NCBI GenBank assembly: GCA_013822855.1
Contig: PNLE01000020.1
Coordinates: forward strand, 1-34,770
DNA: 34,770 nt
Source of the DNA: Planctomyces sp.
Lineage (GTDB): Bacteria; Planctomycetota; Planctomycetia; Planctomycetales; Planctomycetaceae
Direction: 5' to 3'
The notes beneath the pieces are model-generated. The model was not told the origin of the DNA and searched no databases. It saw only the letters and a program-made list of their open reading frames with translations. Shown piece by piece: positions 1 to 7,947 of this stretch (position 1 is its first letter; each line of letters opens with the position of its first letter). The translations under genes were made by a program, and so were the position numbers.

Positions 1-66
1 GCTATCGGGATGGGTCAGCTGACACGAGACACGGCCACCCGCGAGCAGGAATTTTGTGAGCGGTGA
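1..66 (+). CDS. Possible C-terminal end of an unidentified protein, cut by the window edge
   Basis: Frame 1 is open from the first base to a TGA at 64-66 and encodes 21 residues rich in Arg, Thr and Glu. Codon use resembles the nearby methyltransferases, but the stretch is too short to identify. It may be the end of another gene of the integrated element. Confidence 0.35.
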   Translation, partial: AIGMGQLTRDTATREQEFCER

Positions 67-385
67 GGGAAGCGACACGATTTCTCCTTCAGTACTTCCA
101 TTGACGGGATGGGCGCAAGCGCCAACATCCGGCCACTGATTTCGCCCGAAATCACCCTCTAAAAATGAAGTCGGCCGGGGAGCTGTTAGAGCAACTCCCC
201 GGCCTGCAAATCGACCTGGGCCTCAGGCCGACCTGCATTCGCAAGGAAGCGAACATGCAGCGGTGTGCCTGCGCCCAAAACCTAGGTCGAAAGGCAGGCC
301 CTCAAGGCCTCGGCCGTGGCCCTCCGGAAGAGATCCGCCGACTGTGCGTCGTCCTGATCGATCATTCCGTTTTTGAGGCCCGATC
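67..385. other. Gene-free stretch before the first methyltransferase
   Basis: No convincing gene is visible. A short open frame from 165 enters the methyltransferase in another frame and has no protein-like character. The stretch contains the hairpin at 173-204. A GAGG at about 375-378 fits a ribosome-binding site for the gene starting at 386. Confidence 0.5.
173..204 (+). terminator. GC-rich hairpin, possible terminator of the upstream gene
   Basis: Bases 173-182 and 195-204 form a perfect 10-bp stem with a 12-base loop. It lies about 100 bases after the stop at 64-66. There is no T-run on its right side, so it is at best a weak intrinsic terminator; it could instead be another structured element. 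The minus-strand side has only a short T stretch some bases away. Confidence 0.35.
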
Positions 386-1210
386 ATGCGAAATCAGCTC
401 TTGCCTTGGTTCGGTTCCAAAGCCGCGCTCGCCCCCGAGATTCTGCCCGAATTCGGCCCCCACAAGGCCTACTTCGAGCCGTTCGGCGGGGGGATGGCCA
501 TGTTGCTCCAGAAGACTCCCTGCCACGCGGAAACCGTGAACGACCTCCACCAGGATCTCACCCACCTGGCGAGGATCGTCGCGGATCCCACGCAAGGGGC
601 CGCCCTCTATCGACGGATGCGGCGGACGCTCTGCTGCGAGCAGCTCCACCGGGAGGCCCGGGAGCGGATCAAACAGCCGTTCGCGCCGACGCTCGATCGA
701 GCCGTGGATTACTTTTTCGTCTCGTGGGCATCCAAGCAGGGCGTCTGCGGCGCGGAGAGTTCCAACTCAATGGCCCATGGGTACGGCGTCGCCTCGCATC
801 CCTGCGCAGCCAAGTTGCGGGGGGCGGTCGAATCGATCCGCGCCTGGCAGGCCCGCATGCGGGGGGTGACGATCACCAACCGCGATGCGTTCGAGCTGTT
901 GGCCAAGCTCCACGACGACGAGGGGCTGCTGATCTACTGCGACCCGCCGTACCTCCAGAAAAATGGACGGTACCTGTTCGACCTCGACGACGCGGGCCAC
1001 CAGCTGCTGGCCGACTCCCTCCAGCGGTTCACTCGCGCCCGTGTGATCGTCAGCTACACCGACCATCCCCGGTTGGCGGAGCTGTACCCGGCGGCCGCAT
1101 GGACAAAGAAGACCCTGAACTACAAGGCCCGGGCGGGTCGTGGCTCGAAGAAGCCCACTGTGAAGCCGCCCGAAGTCCTGCTCATCAAGGGACCGCAACT
1201 GGCGGCCTGA
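386..1210 (+). CDS. D12-class (Dam-like) N6-adenine DNA methyltransferase
   Basis: Probably transfers a methyl group from S-adenosylmethionine to the N6 of adenine in DNA. Its 274 residues match the usual D12/Dam family length. The N-terminus has the family's FGSK motif (residues 9-12), followed by the SAM-binding EPFGGG (31-36) and the catalytic DPPY at 184-187; this order marks class alpha. A GAGG about eight bases upstream supports the start at 386. It is followed by a strong terminator and then a second methyltransferase of a different class. No restriction endonuclease is visible nearby, so it may act as an orphan or protective enzyme of a mobile element. The recognition sequence cannot be read from the protein. 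Confidence 0.88.
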   Translation: MRNQLLPWFGSKAALAPEILPEFGPHKAYFEPFGGGMAMLLQKTPCHAETVNDLHQDLTHLARIVADPTQGAALYRRMRRTLCCEQLHREARERIKQPFAPTLDRAVDYFFVSWASKQGVCGAESSNSMAHGYGVASHPCAAKLRGAVESIRAWQARMRGVTITNRDAFELLAKLHDDEGLLIYCDPPYLQKNGRYLFDLDDAGHQLLADSLQRFTRARVIVSYTDHPRLAELYPAAAWTKKTLNYKARAGRGSKKPTVKPPEVLLIKGPQLAA

Positions 1211-1228
1211 TTCCCTTTCCCCTCACCA

Positions 1229-1264
1229 GCGGCCGCCGGTCGTGCCGGCGGCCGCCTTGTTTTG
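1229..1264 (+). terminator. Intrinsic terminator between the two methyltransferases
   Basis: Bases 1229-1239 and 1245-1255 form a perfect 11-bp GC stem around a 5-base loop, followed by CTTGTTTTG. It comes 18 bases after the first methyltransferase stop and just before the second gene's start, so the two genes are probably expressed separately or with attenuated read-through. Confidence 0.75.
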
Positions 1265-1265
1265 A

Positions 1266-2021
1266 ATGAACCCGATGAAACCTGTCTACGAAGATGATTT
1301 TGTGTCGCTGTACCATGGCGACTTGTTCGACGTCCTCCCGACCCTCCCAGTGGGATCGATCCACTCCCTGATCACGGATCCGCCCTACTGCTCCGGAGCG
1401 GCTGGAGTGGGAGTGAAGGCCGACCCCATCACGAAGTACTGCCAGAATGGAAACTCACTCGGACGCCCGACGTTCGGCGGCGATGCCAAGAACGAGCGGG
1501 GCTTTTCGTTCTGGTGCCTCCAGTGGCTGCGTTTTTGCCGCCAGATCGTCCAGCCCGGCGGCTATGCTCTCGTCTTCATCGACTGGCGGAATCTCCCGTC
1601 GATGTGCGACGCGCTCCAGGCGGCGGACTGGATCCACCGGGGGACGATCCCGTGGGACAAGGGGAGCCAGTCGCGATCGCCGCACAAGGGTTACTTCCGA
1701 CATCAGTGCGAGTACATCCCGTGGGGGACGAACGGCCCCTGCAAGAACCGGACGGATGCGGGCCCCTTCGCGGGCTGCCATCACATCCCGGTCGATCGAA
1801 AGGACAAGCATCACATCACCGGAAAGCCGGTCAAGCTGATGGCCGAGTTGGTGCAAGTCGCCCCGCCAGGTGAGACGATCCTCGACCCCTTCGCGGGATC
1901 CGGCACCACGCTTTTGGCCGCCAGCCAAGCGGGCCGAAAAGCGATCGGAATCGAGCGGGAAAAATCCTACATCGACATCACGATCCGGAGGCTGCAGGCC
2001 TCTGCCCAGCAGGCGGCGTGA
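1266..2021 (+). CDS. Class beta N4/N6 DNA methyltransferase
   Basis: A 251-residue amino-methyltransferase of the N6_N4_Mtase family (PF01555 type). The catalytic TDPPY is near the N-terminus (residues 37-41) and the SAM-binding LDPFAGSGTT near the C-terminus (206-215); this circularly permuted order defines class beta. Whether it modifies adenine N6 or cytosine N4 cannot be decided by eye. The start is uncertain: ATG at 1266 and 1275 are both in frame, and neither has a clear Shine-Dalgarno because the terminator hairpin ends immediately upstream. The gene ends 15 bases before the half-tRNA, making it the outermost cargo of the element. No partner endonuclease is seen. Confidence 0.88.
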   Translation: MNPMKPVYEDDFVSLYHGDLFDVLPTLPVGSIHSLITDPPYCSGAAGVGVKADPITKYCQNGNSLGRPTFGGDAKNERGFSFWCLQWLRFCRQIVQPGGYALVFIDWRNLPSMCDALQAADWIHRGTIPWDKGSQSRSPHKGYFRHQCEYIPWGTNGPCKNRTDAGPFAGCHHIPVDRKDKHHITGKPVKLMAELVQVAPPGETILDPFAGSGTTLLAASQAGRKAIGIEREKSYIDITIRRLQASAQQAA

Positions 2022-2035
2022 ACCGGGATCCACCA

Positions 2036-2082
2036 CCGGACTGTCGATCCGGAGGTTACGGGTTCGAGCCCCGCCGGCCTCG
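2036..2082 (+). tRNA. 3' fragment of tRNA-Asp(GTC), probable attachment site (attR)
   Basis: Bases 2036-2040 and 2048-2052 form a 5-bp anticodon stem around the loop CTGTCGA, giving anticodon GTC (Asp). After the variable loop AGGTT, bases 2058-2062 and 2070-2074 form the T stem (one A-C mismatch) around TTCGAGC. CGGCCTC (2075-2081) is the acceptor 3' strand and G2082 the discriminator, as expected for tRNA-Asp. CCA is not encoded. The space to the left, where the D arm and 5' acceptor strand should be, is the end of the methyltransferase gene and has no such structure. The piece is therefore a fragment, not a functional tRNA. Confidence 0.75.
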
Positions 2083-2104
2083 CTGGGATTTATCCCCGCG
2101 TATC

Positions 2105-2153
2105 AAAACGCCTTGCTGATCACCCTGAAAAGGTTGCGTCAGCAAGGCGTTTT
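2105..2153 (+). terminator. Strong hairpin terminator, possibly bidirectional
   Basis: Bases 2105-2119 and 2139-2153 are perfect reverse complements (15 bp, including terminal A-T pairs), with a 19-base loop and T-rich DNA to 2159. It was probably the native terminator of the tRNA gene left right of the integration point. On the minus strand it also ends in TTTT and could stop the 52-aa gene. Confidence 0.85.
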
Positions 2154-2250
2154 TGTTTTGTGCTTCCCTTAACAAAGAGAAGTGGCTCAAGAGCAATCGG
2201 CCGACTGCGTAAAGGTTACGCGAAAATGCTGCTAGTACACGGAGCCGGTT

Positions 2251-2409
2251 TCAATCAATCACAAAAGCGGCAATCAACAACACGCCACCAACGCCCCAAC
2301 CCCACGGCCAGAAGTAGCCAGCGAACCAAGCGCCCGCCGAGACTCCCAGAACCAGTACAGCCACGCCAACCTTCGCAATACGGGGTAAATCAGCGAACCA
2401 CTCGAACAT
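2251..2409 (-). CDS. Small two-helix membrane protein of unknown function (52 aa)
   Basis: The minus-strand frame from ATG at 2409 to TGA at 2251 encodes 52 residues beginning MFEWFADLPRIAKVG. Residues 12-33 and about 37-51 are hydrophobic and could be two transmembrane helices, separated by an aromatic turn (YFWPWGWG). The Shine-Dalgarno is weak. Support for its being real comes from the pattern itself and from a diverged, frameshifted relative at 3908-4033 that shares LPRIAKVG through mostly synonymous codons. Its 3' side faces the hairpin at 2105-2153. Function is unknown. Confidence 0.6.
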   Translation of the reverse strand: MFEWFADLPRIAKVGVAVLVLGVSAGAWFAGYFWPWGWGVGGVLLIAAFVID

Positions 2410-2474
2410 CAGTAGGCTCTTTTAGACGACCAGCCAACTTCGCTCCGCAGTGCTGAGGAGAGGCTGGCTGGCGC

Positions 2475-2536
2475 AAAAAATTGTGCGATGAGGATGAAGT
2501 CCAGCTCTTGCAAGCTTTGCTTTATCCTCATCGCAC
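2475..2536 (-). terminator. Intrinsic terminator of the DUF1559 gene
   Basis: Read on the minus strand, bases 2536-2524 and 2495-2483 form a perfect 13-bp stem, with further pairing possible in the loop, followed directly by AATTTTTT. It sits about 50 bases past the stop codon of the DUF1559 gene. Confidence 0.9.
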
Positions 2537-2587
2537 CCCTCCCACCAAGCATGGCGGGATTCGGATCGTCCGCCATTACCCGACGGT

Positions 2588-3571
2588 TTAGAAATCACCG
2601 ACGACTTCACCGCCATTGCGAGTGCCAAGGGCTTTCTGGGTGTCGATGGAGATGTTCTCCGAGAAAAACTTGACAGCGCCATCACACATCAAGCCGTGAA
2701 CACCACCTGTGTGATAGCTGGAGAAGCTGGCTTTGTTTTGCTGGGCAGTCTGTGCCGTTGTCCCGACATTCTGAAAATTCAATGGCGTACCGAAAGAACC
2801 AATAAAGCGGCCCGCTTCATCTCCACTGCTGTTACGTCCAATTGCCAGATGGTCATAGGTACTGGCCGTCTTTGTTCCCGATCCACCCCGCACCCATTCT
2901 GCTACCATCACAGTGTTGCTTGTTCCGTCAGAAATGTCCGCAATTCGAACGGCTGTCATATACCCGAGAATTCCATTGTATCGAGCGTGAGCACAGCAAC
3001 CGTCGTCCAAATGCTGCTGAGATTCTGTGGGAGCCCCCCCTGTCGCATTAGAGCCAACAGTGCCAGAGGCATTTCCGCCATAACTCGTACGAGACTGATT
3101 CCATGTTGTCGAGGTGGCACCGACATTCTCGGTCACTGAAACACGAGGACTATCTGGGGATGAAGGACACTGGAATGCTGTGAATAGTGTTTCCAAGGCT
3201 GGCTTGCTGTTACCCGTCCAACTCGTATTGGGATTGTAGACACCTGCGAAATCGATAGCGTTATAGACTGGTGCCTGATCAATATAGGGAAGGATCATGC
3301 ATGTCCATGCGACGACGGGAAGCGCACCCGCCCCAGCAGTACCATTCATATAGTAGCCAGCCGGAAATCGCCCGAGCGAATCATGGTAGTTATGCAAGGC
3401 AAGGCCAAGCTGTTTCAGATTATTCTTGCATTGGGTGCGACGAGCGGCTTCTCGTGCCTGTTGAACTGCGGGGAGCAGCAATGCGATCAAAATAGCAATA
3501 ATGGCGATGACCACCAGCAGTTCAATCAGTGTAAATCCACGCTTGGCGGAACGGGAGGGCAACACAACCAT
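2588..3571 (-). CDS. DUF1559 protein with prepilin-type N-terminus
   Basis: A 327-residue member of the DUF1559 family, which is strongly expanded in planctomycetes. A short basic leader is followed by the prepilin-peptidase motif GFTLIE (residues 12-17) and a long hydrophobic helix to about residue 40, then the helix-capping region with [16 protein letters not shown]. The C-terminus has the family's H-x8-DG pattern ([12 protein letters not shown]). It is probably cleaved by a type IV prepilin peptidase and exported as a pseudopilin-like surface or secretion-system subunit. The gene is monocistronic with a strong terminator. Its G+C is lower than that of neighbouring housekeeping genes. A link to the PilM-type operon at 24395-30836 is inferred, not shown. 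Confidence 0.9.
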   Translation of the reverse strand: MVVLPSRSAKRGFTLIELLVVIAIIAILIALLLPAVQQAREAARRTQCKNNLKQLGLALHNYHDSLGRFPAGYYMNGTAGAGALPVVAWTCMILPYIDQAPVYNAIDFAGVYNPNTSWTGNSKPALETLFTAFQCPSSPDSPRVSVTENVGATSTTWNQSRTSYGGNASGTVGSNATGGAPTESQQHLDDGCCAHARYNGILGYMTAVRIADISDGTSNTVMVAEWVRGGSGTKTASTYDHLAIGRNSSGDEAGRFIGSFGTPLNFQNVGTTAQTAQQNKASFSSYHTGGVHGLMCDGAVKFFSENISIDTQKALGTRNGGEVVGDF

Positions 3572-4220
3572 AGATTCACCATTAAAGAGGTTTTGAAAGA
3601 AGCGTGAGAGATTTCTAGCGCTGGCAGCCGACGCAGTGTAGATGCGACAGATCGTCTGTTCCCGAGAGAATGCGGGAACGGGTGGAGAGAATGGTCAGCC
3701 AGAAGCTCGGCACTAATTCAAATCCACACGCAAGCATTCGTCAATTGGTGAGAACACAACTTCGACCATATTTACTCAGAAACCGAGTGATCGACACACA
3801 TAACAACACCATCAACATAAACAAAAACACTATATCGACACGGTGAAAACACCACAGGCAGTGATTTTATCGCACTGGAGGTGAGTACCAGAGTACCGAC
3901 CCTGAACCTATGCGAGATGATGGAAACCGACAGGTAGAATCCCAATCAGCATCAAGAACATGCTCATGAGCATGAATTGGAGACGAGAGGGCCAAGCCCA
4001 CTTTAGCGATGCGTGGCAGACTGGAAAGCCATCTAACCCCCGGTAGGTCAGACAATCTCATCATGCATTTCAGCGATGAGAACATCGGATCCTGATGGAT
4101 CTGCGATGCTGCTGCGAAGTGTCCCAGGCCCAATAACTTGGATTGGCCCTCAGAGATTGCATTCCCGCGATGCCCTCATCACTTGGGGATGCTCTTGGTG
4201 GAGGTGCTGTTGGAAGAGAT
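3572..4220. other. Gene-poor, A+T-richer stretch between the DUF1559 gene and the ArsR gene
   Basis: No intact gene is convincing here. Immediately upstream of the DUF1559 start, 3658-3664 and 3673-3679 form a 7-bp hairpin that would lie in its leader. From 3720 to 3850 the DNA is A-rich and should contain the promoter, but I cannot pick the boxes. The rest holds short broken frames, including the frameshifted relative of the 52-aa gene at 3908-4033. Confidence 0.5.
3908..4033 (-). pseudogene. Frameshifted relative of the 52-aa membrane protein
   Basis: One minus-strand frame reads RWLSSLPRIAKVGLAL, which parallels EWFADLPRIAKVGVAV of the gene at 2251-2409; the shared residues use largely different, synonymous codons. 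After this the first frame loses its hydrophobic character. A second frame continues with MLMSMFLMLIGILPVGF and stops at 3908-3910, which looks like a membrane helix. A single-base indel near 3990-4000 would join the two. The alternative is chance similarity over about ten residues. Confidence 0.35.
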
Positions 4221-4718
4221 TCAGCCATTCAATTCCGGCTGGCCGTTTTGCGTTCCTATGTGATGATTCGCCATATCCGTACCAGCCATGTCCGCAGCGT
4301 GATGCAGACCGCTGGTCGGCGGTGCAGACTCAAGGGGCGTAGCAGCAGCTGTGGGGGGGGAGGGGTTGTGGCTCAGTGCCGCGGGTTCATCAAGGCGGAG
4401 CTGCTGATCCTTAAGGCAAAGAAGCAGGCGCTGCAAGTTGGGCTCCGCGATGCGGTAGAAGGTGTAGCGGCCCTCCTTTTCGCTTCCCAGAAGGCCGCAA
4501 TGCTGCATCAGCCGCAGGTGTTCCGAAGCCATGTGGCTAGGAATGGAACACGATTCCGCCAGTTCACCAACGGAGTACTTGCCCGCGAGGAGCATCTCCA
4601 CCATGCGGAGACGATGCGGGTGGGCGAGAATTCGAAGCCGCTCGGCAATCCGGTCGAAAACTTCCGGATTGGTCCAAAGGGGAGGAGCGGTTCCCTCATT
4701 GGGCAACGAGTAGGACAT
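4221..4718 (-). CDS. ArsR/SmtB-type winged-helix regulator with His-rich tail
   Basis: A 165-residue transcriptional regulator. Residues 20-105 form an ArsR-like winged helix: an ILAHPHRLRMVEMLL helix, the recognition helix-turn-helix around 49-75 (SVGELAESCSIPSHMASEHL), and the wing GRYTFYRI (83-90). The classic ELCVCDL metal site is replaced by ELAESCSI, so arsenic or cadmium sensing by that site is unlikely. The tail (110-165) is Pro/Ala-rich and includes HH pairs and Met/Asp that might bind metal; this is speculation. The gene stands alone on the minus strand, with no recognisable target gene directly downstream, so its regulon is unknown. The codons end at 4221, overlapping a short open frame that does not look like a gene. 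Confidence 0.82.
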   Translation of the reverse strand: MSYSLPNEGTAPPLWTNPEVFDRIAERLRILAHPHRLRMVEMLLAGKYSVGELAESCSIPSHMASEHLRLMQHCGLLGSEKEGRYTFYRIAEPNLQRLLLCLKDQQLRLDEPAALSHNPSPPTAAATPLESAPPTSGLHHAADMAGTDMANHHIGTQNGQPELNG

Positions 4719-4910
4719 GAGTCGGGCCTTTCCTGATCCTTCATGGCTGCGGTGCAGGGTCTGATCCTGGCCCTAGGATCCTTCCCGAATGATAACAGAT
4801 CCGATGTTTGTCGAAACGATTAACCCCGCGAAAGACCATCTGTTTCGGAAGATCTCATCGTCGTGTCGCTCCACTACGAGAGAAAACCCCTACAGCTTTT
4901 CGCGATTTTG

Positions 4911-5378
4911 TCACAAACCCACTTGGTCGTCATCTCGCGATACCGCAACAACAGTGGCCAACAGGCCCCAACCTGCCAGGAATGCCACGCCGCCAATCGG
5001 GGTGACGGCTCCCAACATTCGGACACCCGAAAGTGTCAACGCGTAGAGACTTCCCGAGAAGAGGATCACTCCCGCCAAAAACAACCACCCCGCCACATGC
5101 AGCCACCGCTGCCGGTTGTCGCCGCGTTGACGGCGAAACACTCCCCAAAGACCCAGCCCGATCAGAGCCAATCCGTGGAACATCTGGTACTCGGCACCAG
5201 TCTTGAAGTCCTGCAGATACTTGCGCGCCAGCGGAACCACCTCCCCTGCGACCTCACGCGTCTGCCCGGCGTAGACCGCGGCGAAATGATCAGTCAAAGA
5301 ATGCGCGGCGAAGGCTCCCGTGACAACACTCGTCCCCGCCACCACCGCACCAACAACAATCCACCACTTCGGATTCAT
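4911..5378 (-). CDS. DUF423 family small integral membrane protein
   Basis: A 155-residue membrane protein. The open frame extends further upstream, but I place the start at ATG 5378 (MNPKWWIVVGAVVAG). That choice puts a signal-like first helix at the N-terminus and gives a purine-rich AGGGGG site a few bases upstream. The family signature is the first-helix GAFAAHSL followed by KYLQDFKTGAEYQMFHGLALI and two or three more helices. Family members such as YgdD are about 120-130 aa; here about 20 extra residues sit between helices 1 and 2. The function of the family is not established. Confidence 0.8.
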   Translation of the reverse strand: MNPKWWIVVGAVVAGTSVVTGAFAAHSLTDHFAAVYAGQTREVAGEVVPLARKYLQDFKTGAEYQMFHGLALIGLGLWGVFRRQRGDNRQRWLHVAGWLFLAGVILFSGSLYALTLSGVRMLGAVTPIGGVAFLAGWGLLATVVAVSRDDDQVGL

Positions 5379-5653
5379 AAAAGCCCCCTGAGAAATTCCA
5401 TCCCTCAAGAGTAGGGGGTACTCGAATTGATCCGCAACAGAGTCACTCATCCCGCAACTTCGCCTCGGGCGAAACCCGCTTTGAGTTCTCGGTGACGCTG
5501 ATGCCAGTCCATCGGAGCCGCATTCATCTTGTGGTGCATGCTTGGATGGAGCCTGCCCGGAAAGAGATGGCACAGGGCCTTGCAGGGGGATAGAACAGCG
5601 GCGAGCCGACACTTCGGCCCCCATCCAGTGACTTCCACCCTGAGGTTCTTCTC

Positions 5654-7267
5654 ATGTCCCAAGCTCTCATGACCCGTGCAAGCGGCTGTCCGGAAAGTTG
5701 GAGCGTCACTGACTGCTTGCGGTTCGAGGTTGCAATGAACGCCAGCCATGCTGTTGACGCCAACATTTCCGAACAGGGTCCAAGACCAATCCTCGGGCCA
5801 TTGGCGTCCACGTCCCGTATCGGGGCCTCCTCAAGTTTCAAGACCATCCCGATTCGCGGGGTGCTGATCCTGGGTCTGGTTCTGATCATGGGCCCGCCGC
5901 AACCTTGCCAAGCGACTGACTACATCGTCGGCCCGCAGGCGGCTCTCCACGAGATTGAAGACGTTCCGTGGGAATCGCTCGCACCGGGCGACCGGGTGCT
6001 GATCCATGCGCGACCTGAGCCGTATCGCTCCAAATGGGTTATCTGCCGACGAGGAACGCCGGAGCAGCCGATCGTCGTCAGCGGAGTGCCCGATGCCGGT
6101 GGTCAACTCCCTGTGATCGATGGTCGGGAGGCCGTGACTCGATCCGCGTTGAATTTCTGGAGCGAGGGGCGCGGCGTCATCAAGATCGGCGGTGCGAACC
6201 GACCGGTTGACATTCAACCCGCCCATATCGTGATTGAAAATCTCGATATCCGCAGTGCCCGCCCCCCTTACCAATTCAAAGGCCGGGAGGGAATCACTGC
6301 CTATTCCGAAAATGCGGCCAGCATCTTCATCGAGAAGGGGGAACACATCACCATTCGCGGCTGCATCCTCCACGACAGCGGCAATGGCTTGTTCACATCT
6401 CCCGAAACACGGCAGATCCTCGTCGATCGCTGCTTCATCCACGGCAACGGGATCGAAGGGAGCATCCTCGAACACAACAACTACACATCGTCGCAAGGGA
6501 TCGTTTTTCAATTCAACCAGTTCGGCCCCCTCCGCGCCGGCTGCCTGGGGAACAACCTGAAAGACCGCTCCGCCGGCCTGGTGGTGCGATACAACTGGAT
6601 TGAAGGGGGGAATCGAATGCTTGATCTGGTCGATGGCAACTGGAGCGAAGCCCCCGACCCCGAAGTGAACTACCGGGAGACCTTCGTTTACGGGAACATC
6701 CTCATCAAGCAGGACGACGCCGGGAACAACCAGATCGTGCACTACGGCGGAGACAGCGGGAAGCTCGATCGATACCGGATGGGCACGCTCCATTTCTTCA
6801 ACAACACAGTGATCTCGCACAGACCGGCGACGACCGTCCTCTTCCGGCTCTCCTCCATGCAGGAGCATGTCGATTGCCGCAACAATCTCGTGTGGACCAC
6901 CGGCCCGGGGCGGCACCTGGCGATTTTTGATGGCAATGGAACAGTCGACCTCTTCAACAACTGGTTCAAGACCCATTGGCGGGAAAGTCACTCCGCCGGA
7001 AAGGGAAAGATCCGCGTTCAGGGCCTGATCCAAACGGGTGAGCATCCCGGTTGGATCGATGCGGCCCGGCAAGACTTTCGGCTCTCTCCGGATTCGCCCG
7101 CCGTGGCATCCGGAGGTGAACTCTCCGCAGCCGCGCTCCCGGATCATCGCCTCCAGTTTCACTACACACCGCACCGGAGCGGCAGTCCCCGCCCAGTGGA
7201 GAGCGCGCTGGATCTCGGTGCCAGCCCCGTTGTCTCAGGAGACAGCGATCCGTCGAAGAGTCGCTGA
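5654..7267 (+). CDS. Secreted right-handed parallel beta-helix protein
   Basis: A 537-residue protein, probably exported. A hydrophobic segment (about 68-82, GVLILGLVLIMG) followed by QPCQA-TDY looks like a signal peptide end. The true start may be ATG 5735 or another internal codon, because 67 residues before the hydrophobic core is long. From residue 150 on, repeated short strands such as IVIENLDIR, ITIRGCILHDSGNGLF and ILVDRCFIHGNG are typical pectate-lyase-like beta-helix coils. These folds usually bind or cleave polysaccharides. No catalytic site can be assigned, so a carbohydrate-active role is an inference. The gene is divergent from the DUF423 gene and stands alone. Confidence 0.75.
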   Translation: MSQALMTRASGCPESWSVTDCLRFEVAMNASHAVDANISEQGPRPILGPLASTSRIGASSSFKTIPIRGVLILGLVLIMGPPQPCQATDYIVGPQAALHEIEDVPWESLAPGDRVLIHARPEPYRSKWVICRRGTPEQPIVVSGVPDAGGQLPVIDGREAVTRSALNFWSEGRGVIKIGGANRPVDIQPAHIVIENLDIRSARPPYQFKGREGITAYSENAASIFIEKGEHITIRGCILHDSGNGLFTSPETRQILVDRCFIHGNGIEGSILEHNNYTSSQGIVFQFNQFGPLRAGCLGNNLKDRSAGLVVRYNWIEGGNRMLDLVDGNWSEAPDPEVNYRETFVYGNILIKQDDAGNNQIVHYGGDSGKLDRYRMGTLHFFNNTVISHRPATTVLFRLSSMQEHVDCRNNLVWTTGPGRHLAIFDGNGTVDLFNNWFKTHWRESHSAGKGKIRVQGLIQTGEHPGWIDAARQDFRLSPDSPAVASGGELSAAALPDHRLQFHYTPHRSGSPRPVESALDLGASPVVSGDSDPSKSR

Positions 7268-7312
7268 TGGCACACGGCCGCGAGTGACACCTTGACGGCG
7301 GCCCACCCGATA

Positions 7313-7897
7313 TCAGGCATGGCTGATCGTGATGCCCATCAGTTTGGAAAACTCTCGGACTAGCGACGCGTGTGCGGGCCAGGCGGGGGCCGTGACGAGA
7401 TTTCCTTCGACATACGCCTCGTTCACGGGAACAGCCACATACTGCCCCTTCGCCAACGTGATTTCCGGCCCGCAGGCGGGGTAAGCCGTGCAGCGACGCC
7501 CAGCCACCACACCGGCAGCCGTCAGCACTTGGATCCCATGACAGATGGCCGCCACGGGCTTCGCAGCCTGAAAGAAGGCCCGCACCACATCCAGCACACG
7601 CTGATCGAGCCGCAGGTACTCGGGCGAACGACCGCCGGGAATATACAGGCCGTCGTACTCGGCGATTTTCGCGATCGACTCCTCCAGTTCGGCGTTGAGT
7701 GTGAAGCGGTGGCCCGGCTTTTCGGTGTAGGTCTGATCCCCTTCGAAATCATGAATGGCGGTCTTGATGAAGTCGCCGCTACGCCGATCCGGACAGACGA
7801 CATCGACATCGCAGCCCAGAAGCTGGAGCATCTGGAAGGGGACCATGAGTTCGTAGTCCTCCACGAAATCGCCAGCCAGGATCAGGGTTTTCGGCAT
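7313..7897 (-). CDS. DJ-1/PfpI family protein
   Basis: A 194-residue DJ-1/PfpI superfamily protein. The start [16 protein letters not shown] at 7897 matches the family N-terminus, which begins with the first beta strand; the upstream extension of the frame is not needed. Conserved points are an acidic residue in EDYE (13-16), the loop [11 protein letters not shown] (85-95), and the nucleophile-elbow cysteine in AICHG (C119, H120). Members act as proteases, deglycases, isomerases or stress chaperones, and the exact activity cannot be read here. It is the last gene of the leftward run after cytidylate kinase (gap about 50 bases) and converges on the beta-helix gene. Confidence 0.85.
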   Translation of the reverse strand: MPKTLILAGDFVEDYELMVPFQMLQLLGCDVDVVCPDRRSGDFIKTAIHDFEGDQTYTEKPGHRFTLNAELEESIAKIAEYDGLYIPGGRSPEYLRLDQRVLDVVRAFFQAAKPVAAICHGIQVLTAAGVVAGRRCTAYPACGPEITLAKGQYVAVPVNEAYVEGNLVTAPAWPAHASLVREFSKLMGITISHA

Positions 7898-7947
7898 GGT
7901 GGGAATCCAGTTCGCAAATGGTGCTGTGGGAGTGAAGCGGCGAAGGT

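Larger units (their letters stand above)
1..2082. mobile_element. Right end of an integrated element (island or prophage) at a tRNA-Asp gene
   Basis: The segment ends on the right in a 3' half-tRNA with no 5' half next to it, which is the scar left when an element integrates into the 3' part of a tRNA gene. The cargo visible here is two DNA methyltransferases of types common on phages and genomic islands. No integrase, capsid or restriction gene is visible, so the element must continue to the left of the window. Because the tRNA fragment reads rightward, the intact tRNA should lie at the far left end. The half-tRNA is seen directly; the element and its left extent are inferred. Confidence 0.5.

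Noticed and set aside
2160-2456. A 98-codon plus-strand frame
   Set aside because: It is basic, Pro/Gln/Thr-rich and lies opposite the better-supported 52-aa membrane protein gene.
3867-4133. An 88-codon minus-strand frame as an intact gene
   Set aside because: Only about 15 residues resemble the 52-aa protein; the rest lacks the expected hydrophobic helix, which appears in another frame, so it is treated as a frameshifted remnant.
4143-4736. A 197-codon plus-strand frame opposite the ArsR gene
   Set aside because: The minus frame has a clear winged helix; the plus frame has no motif.
5831-7174. A 447-codon minus-strand frame opposite the beta-helix gene
   Set aside because: The plus frame shows regular beta-helix strands and an export signal; the minus frame has none.
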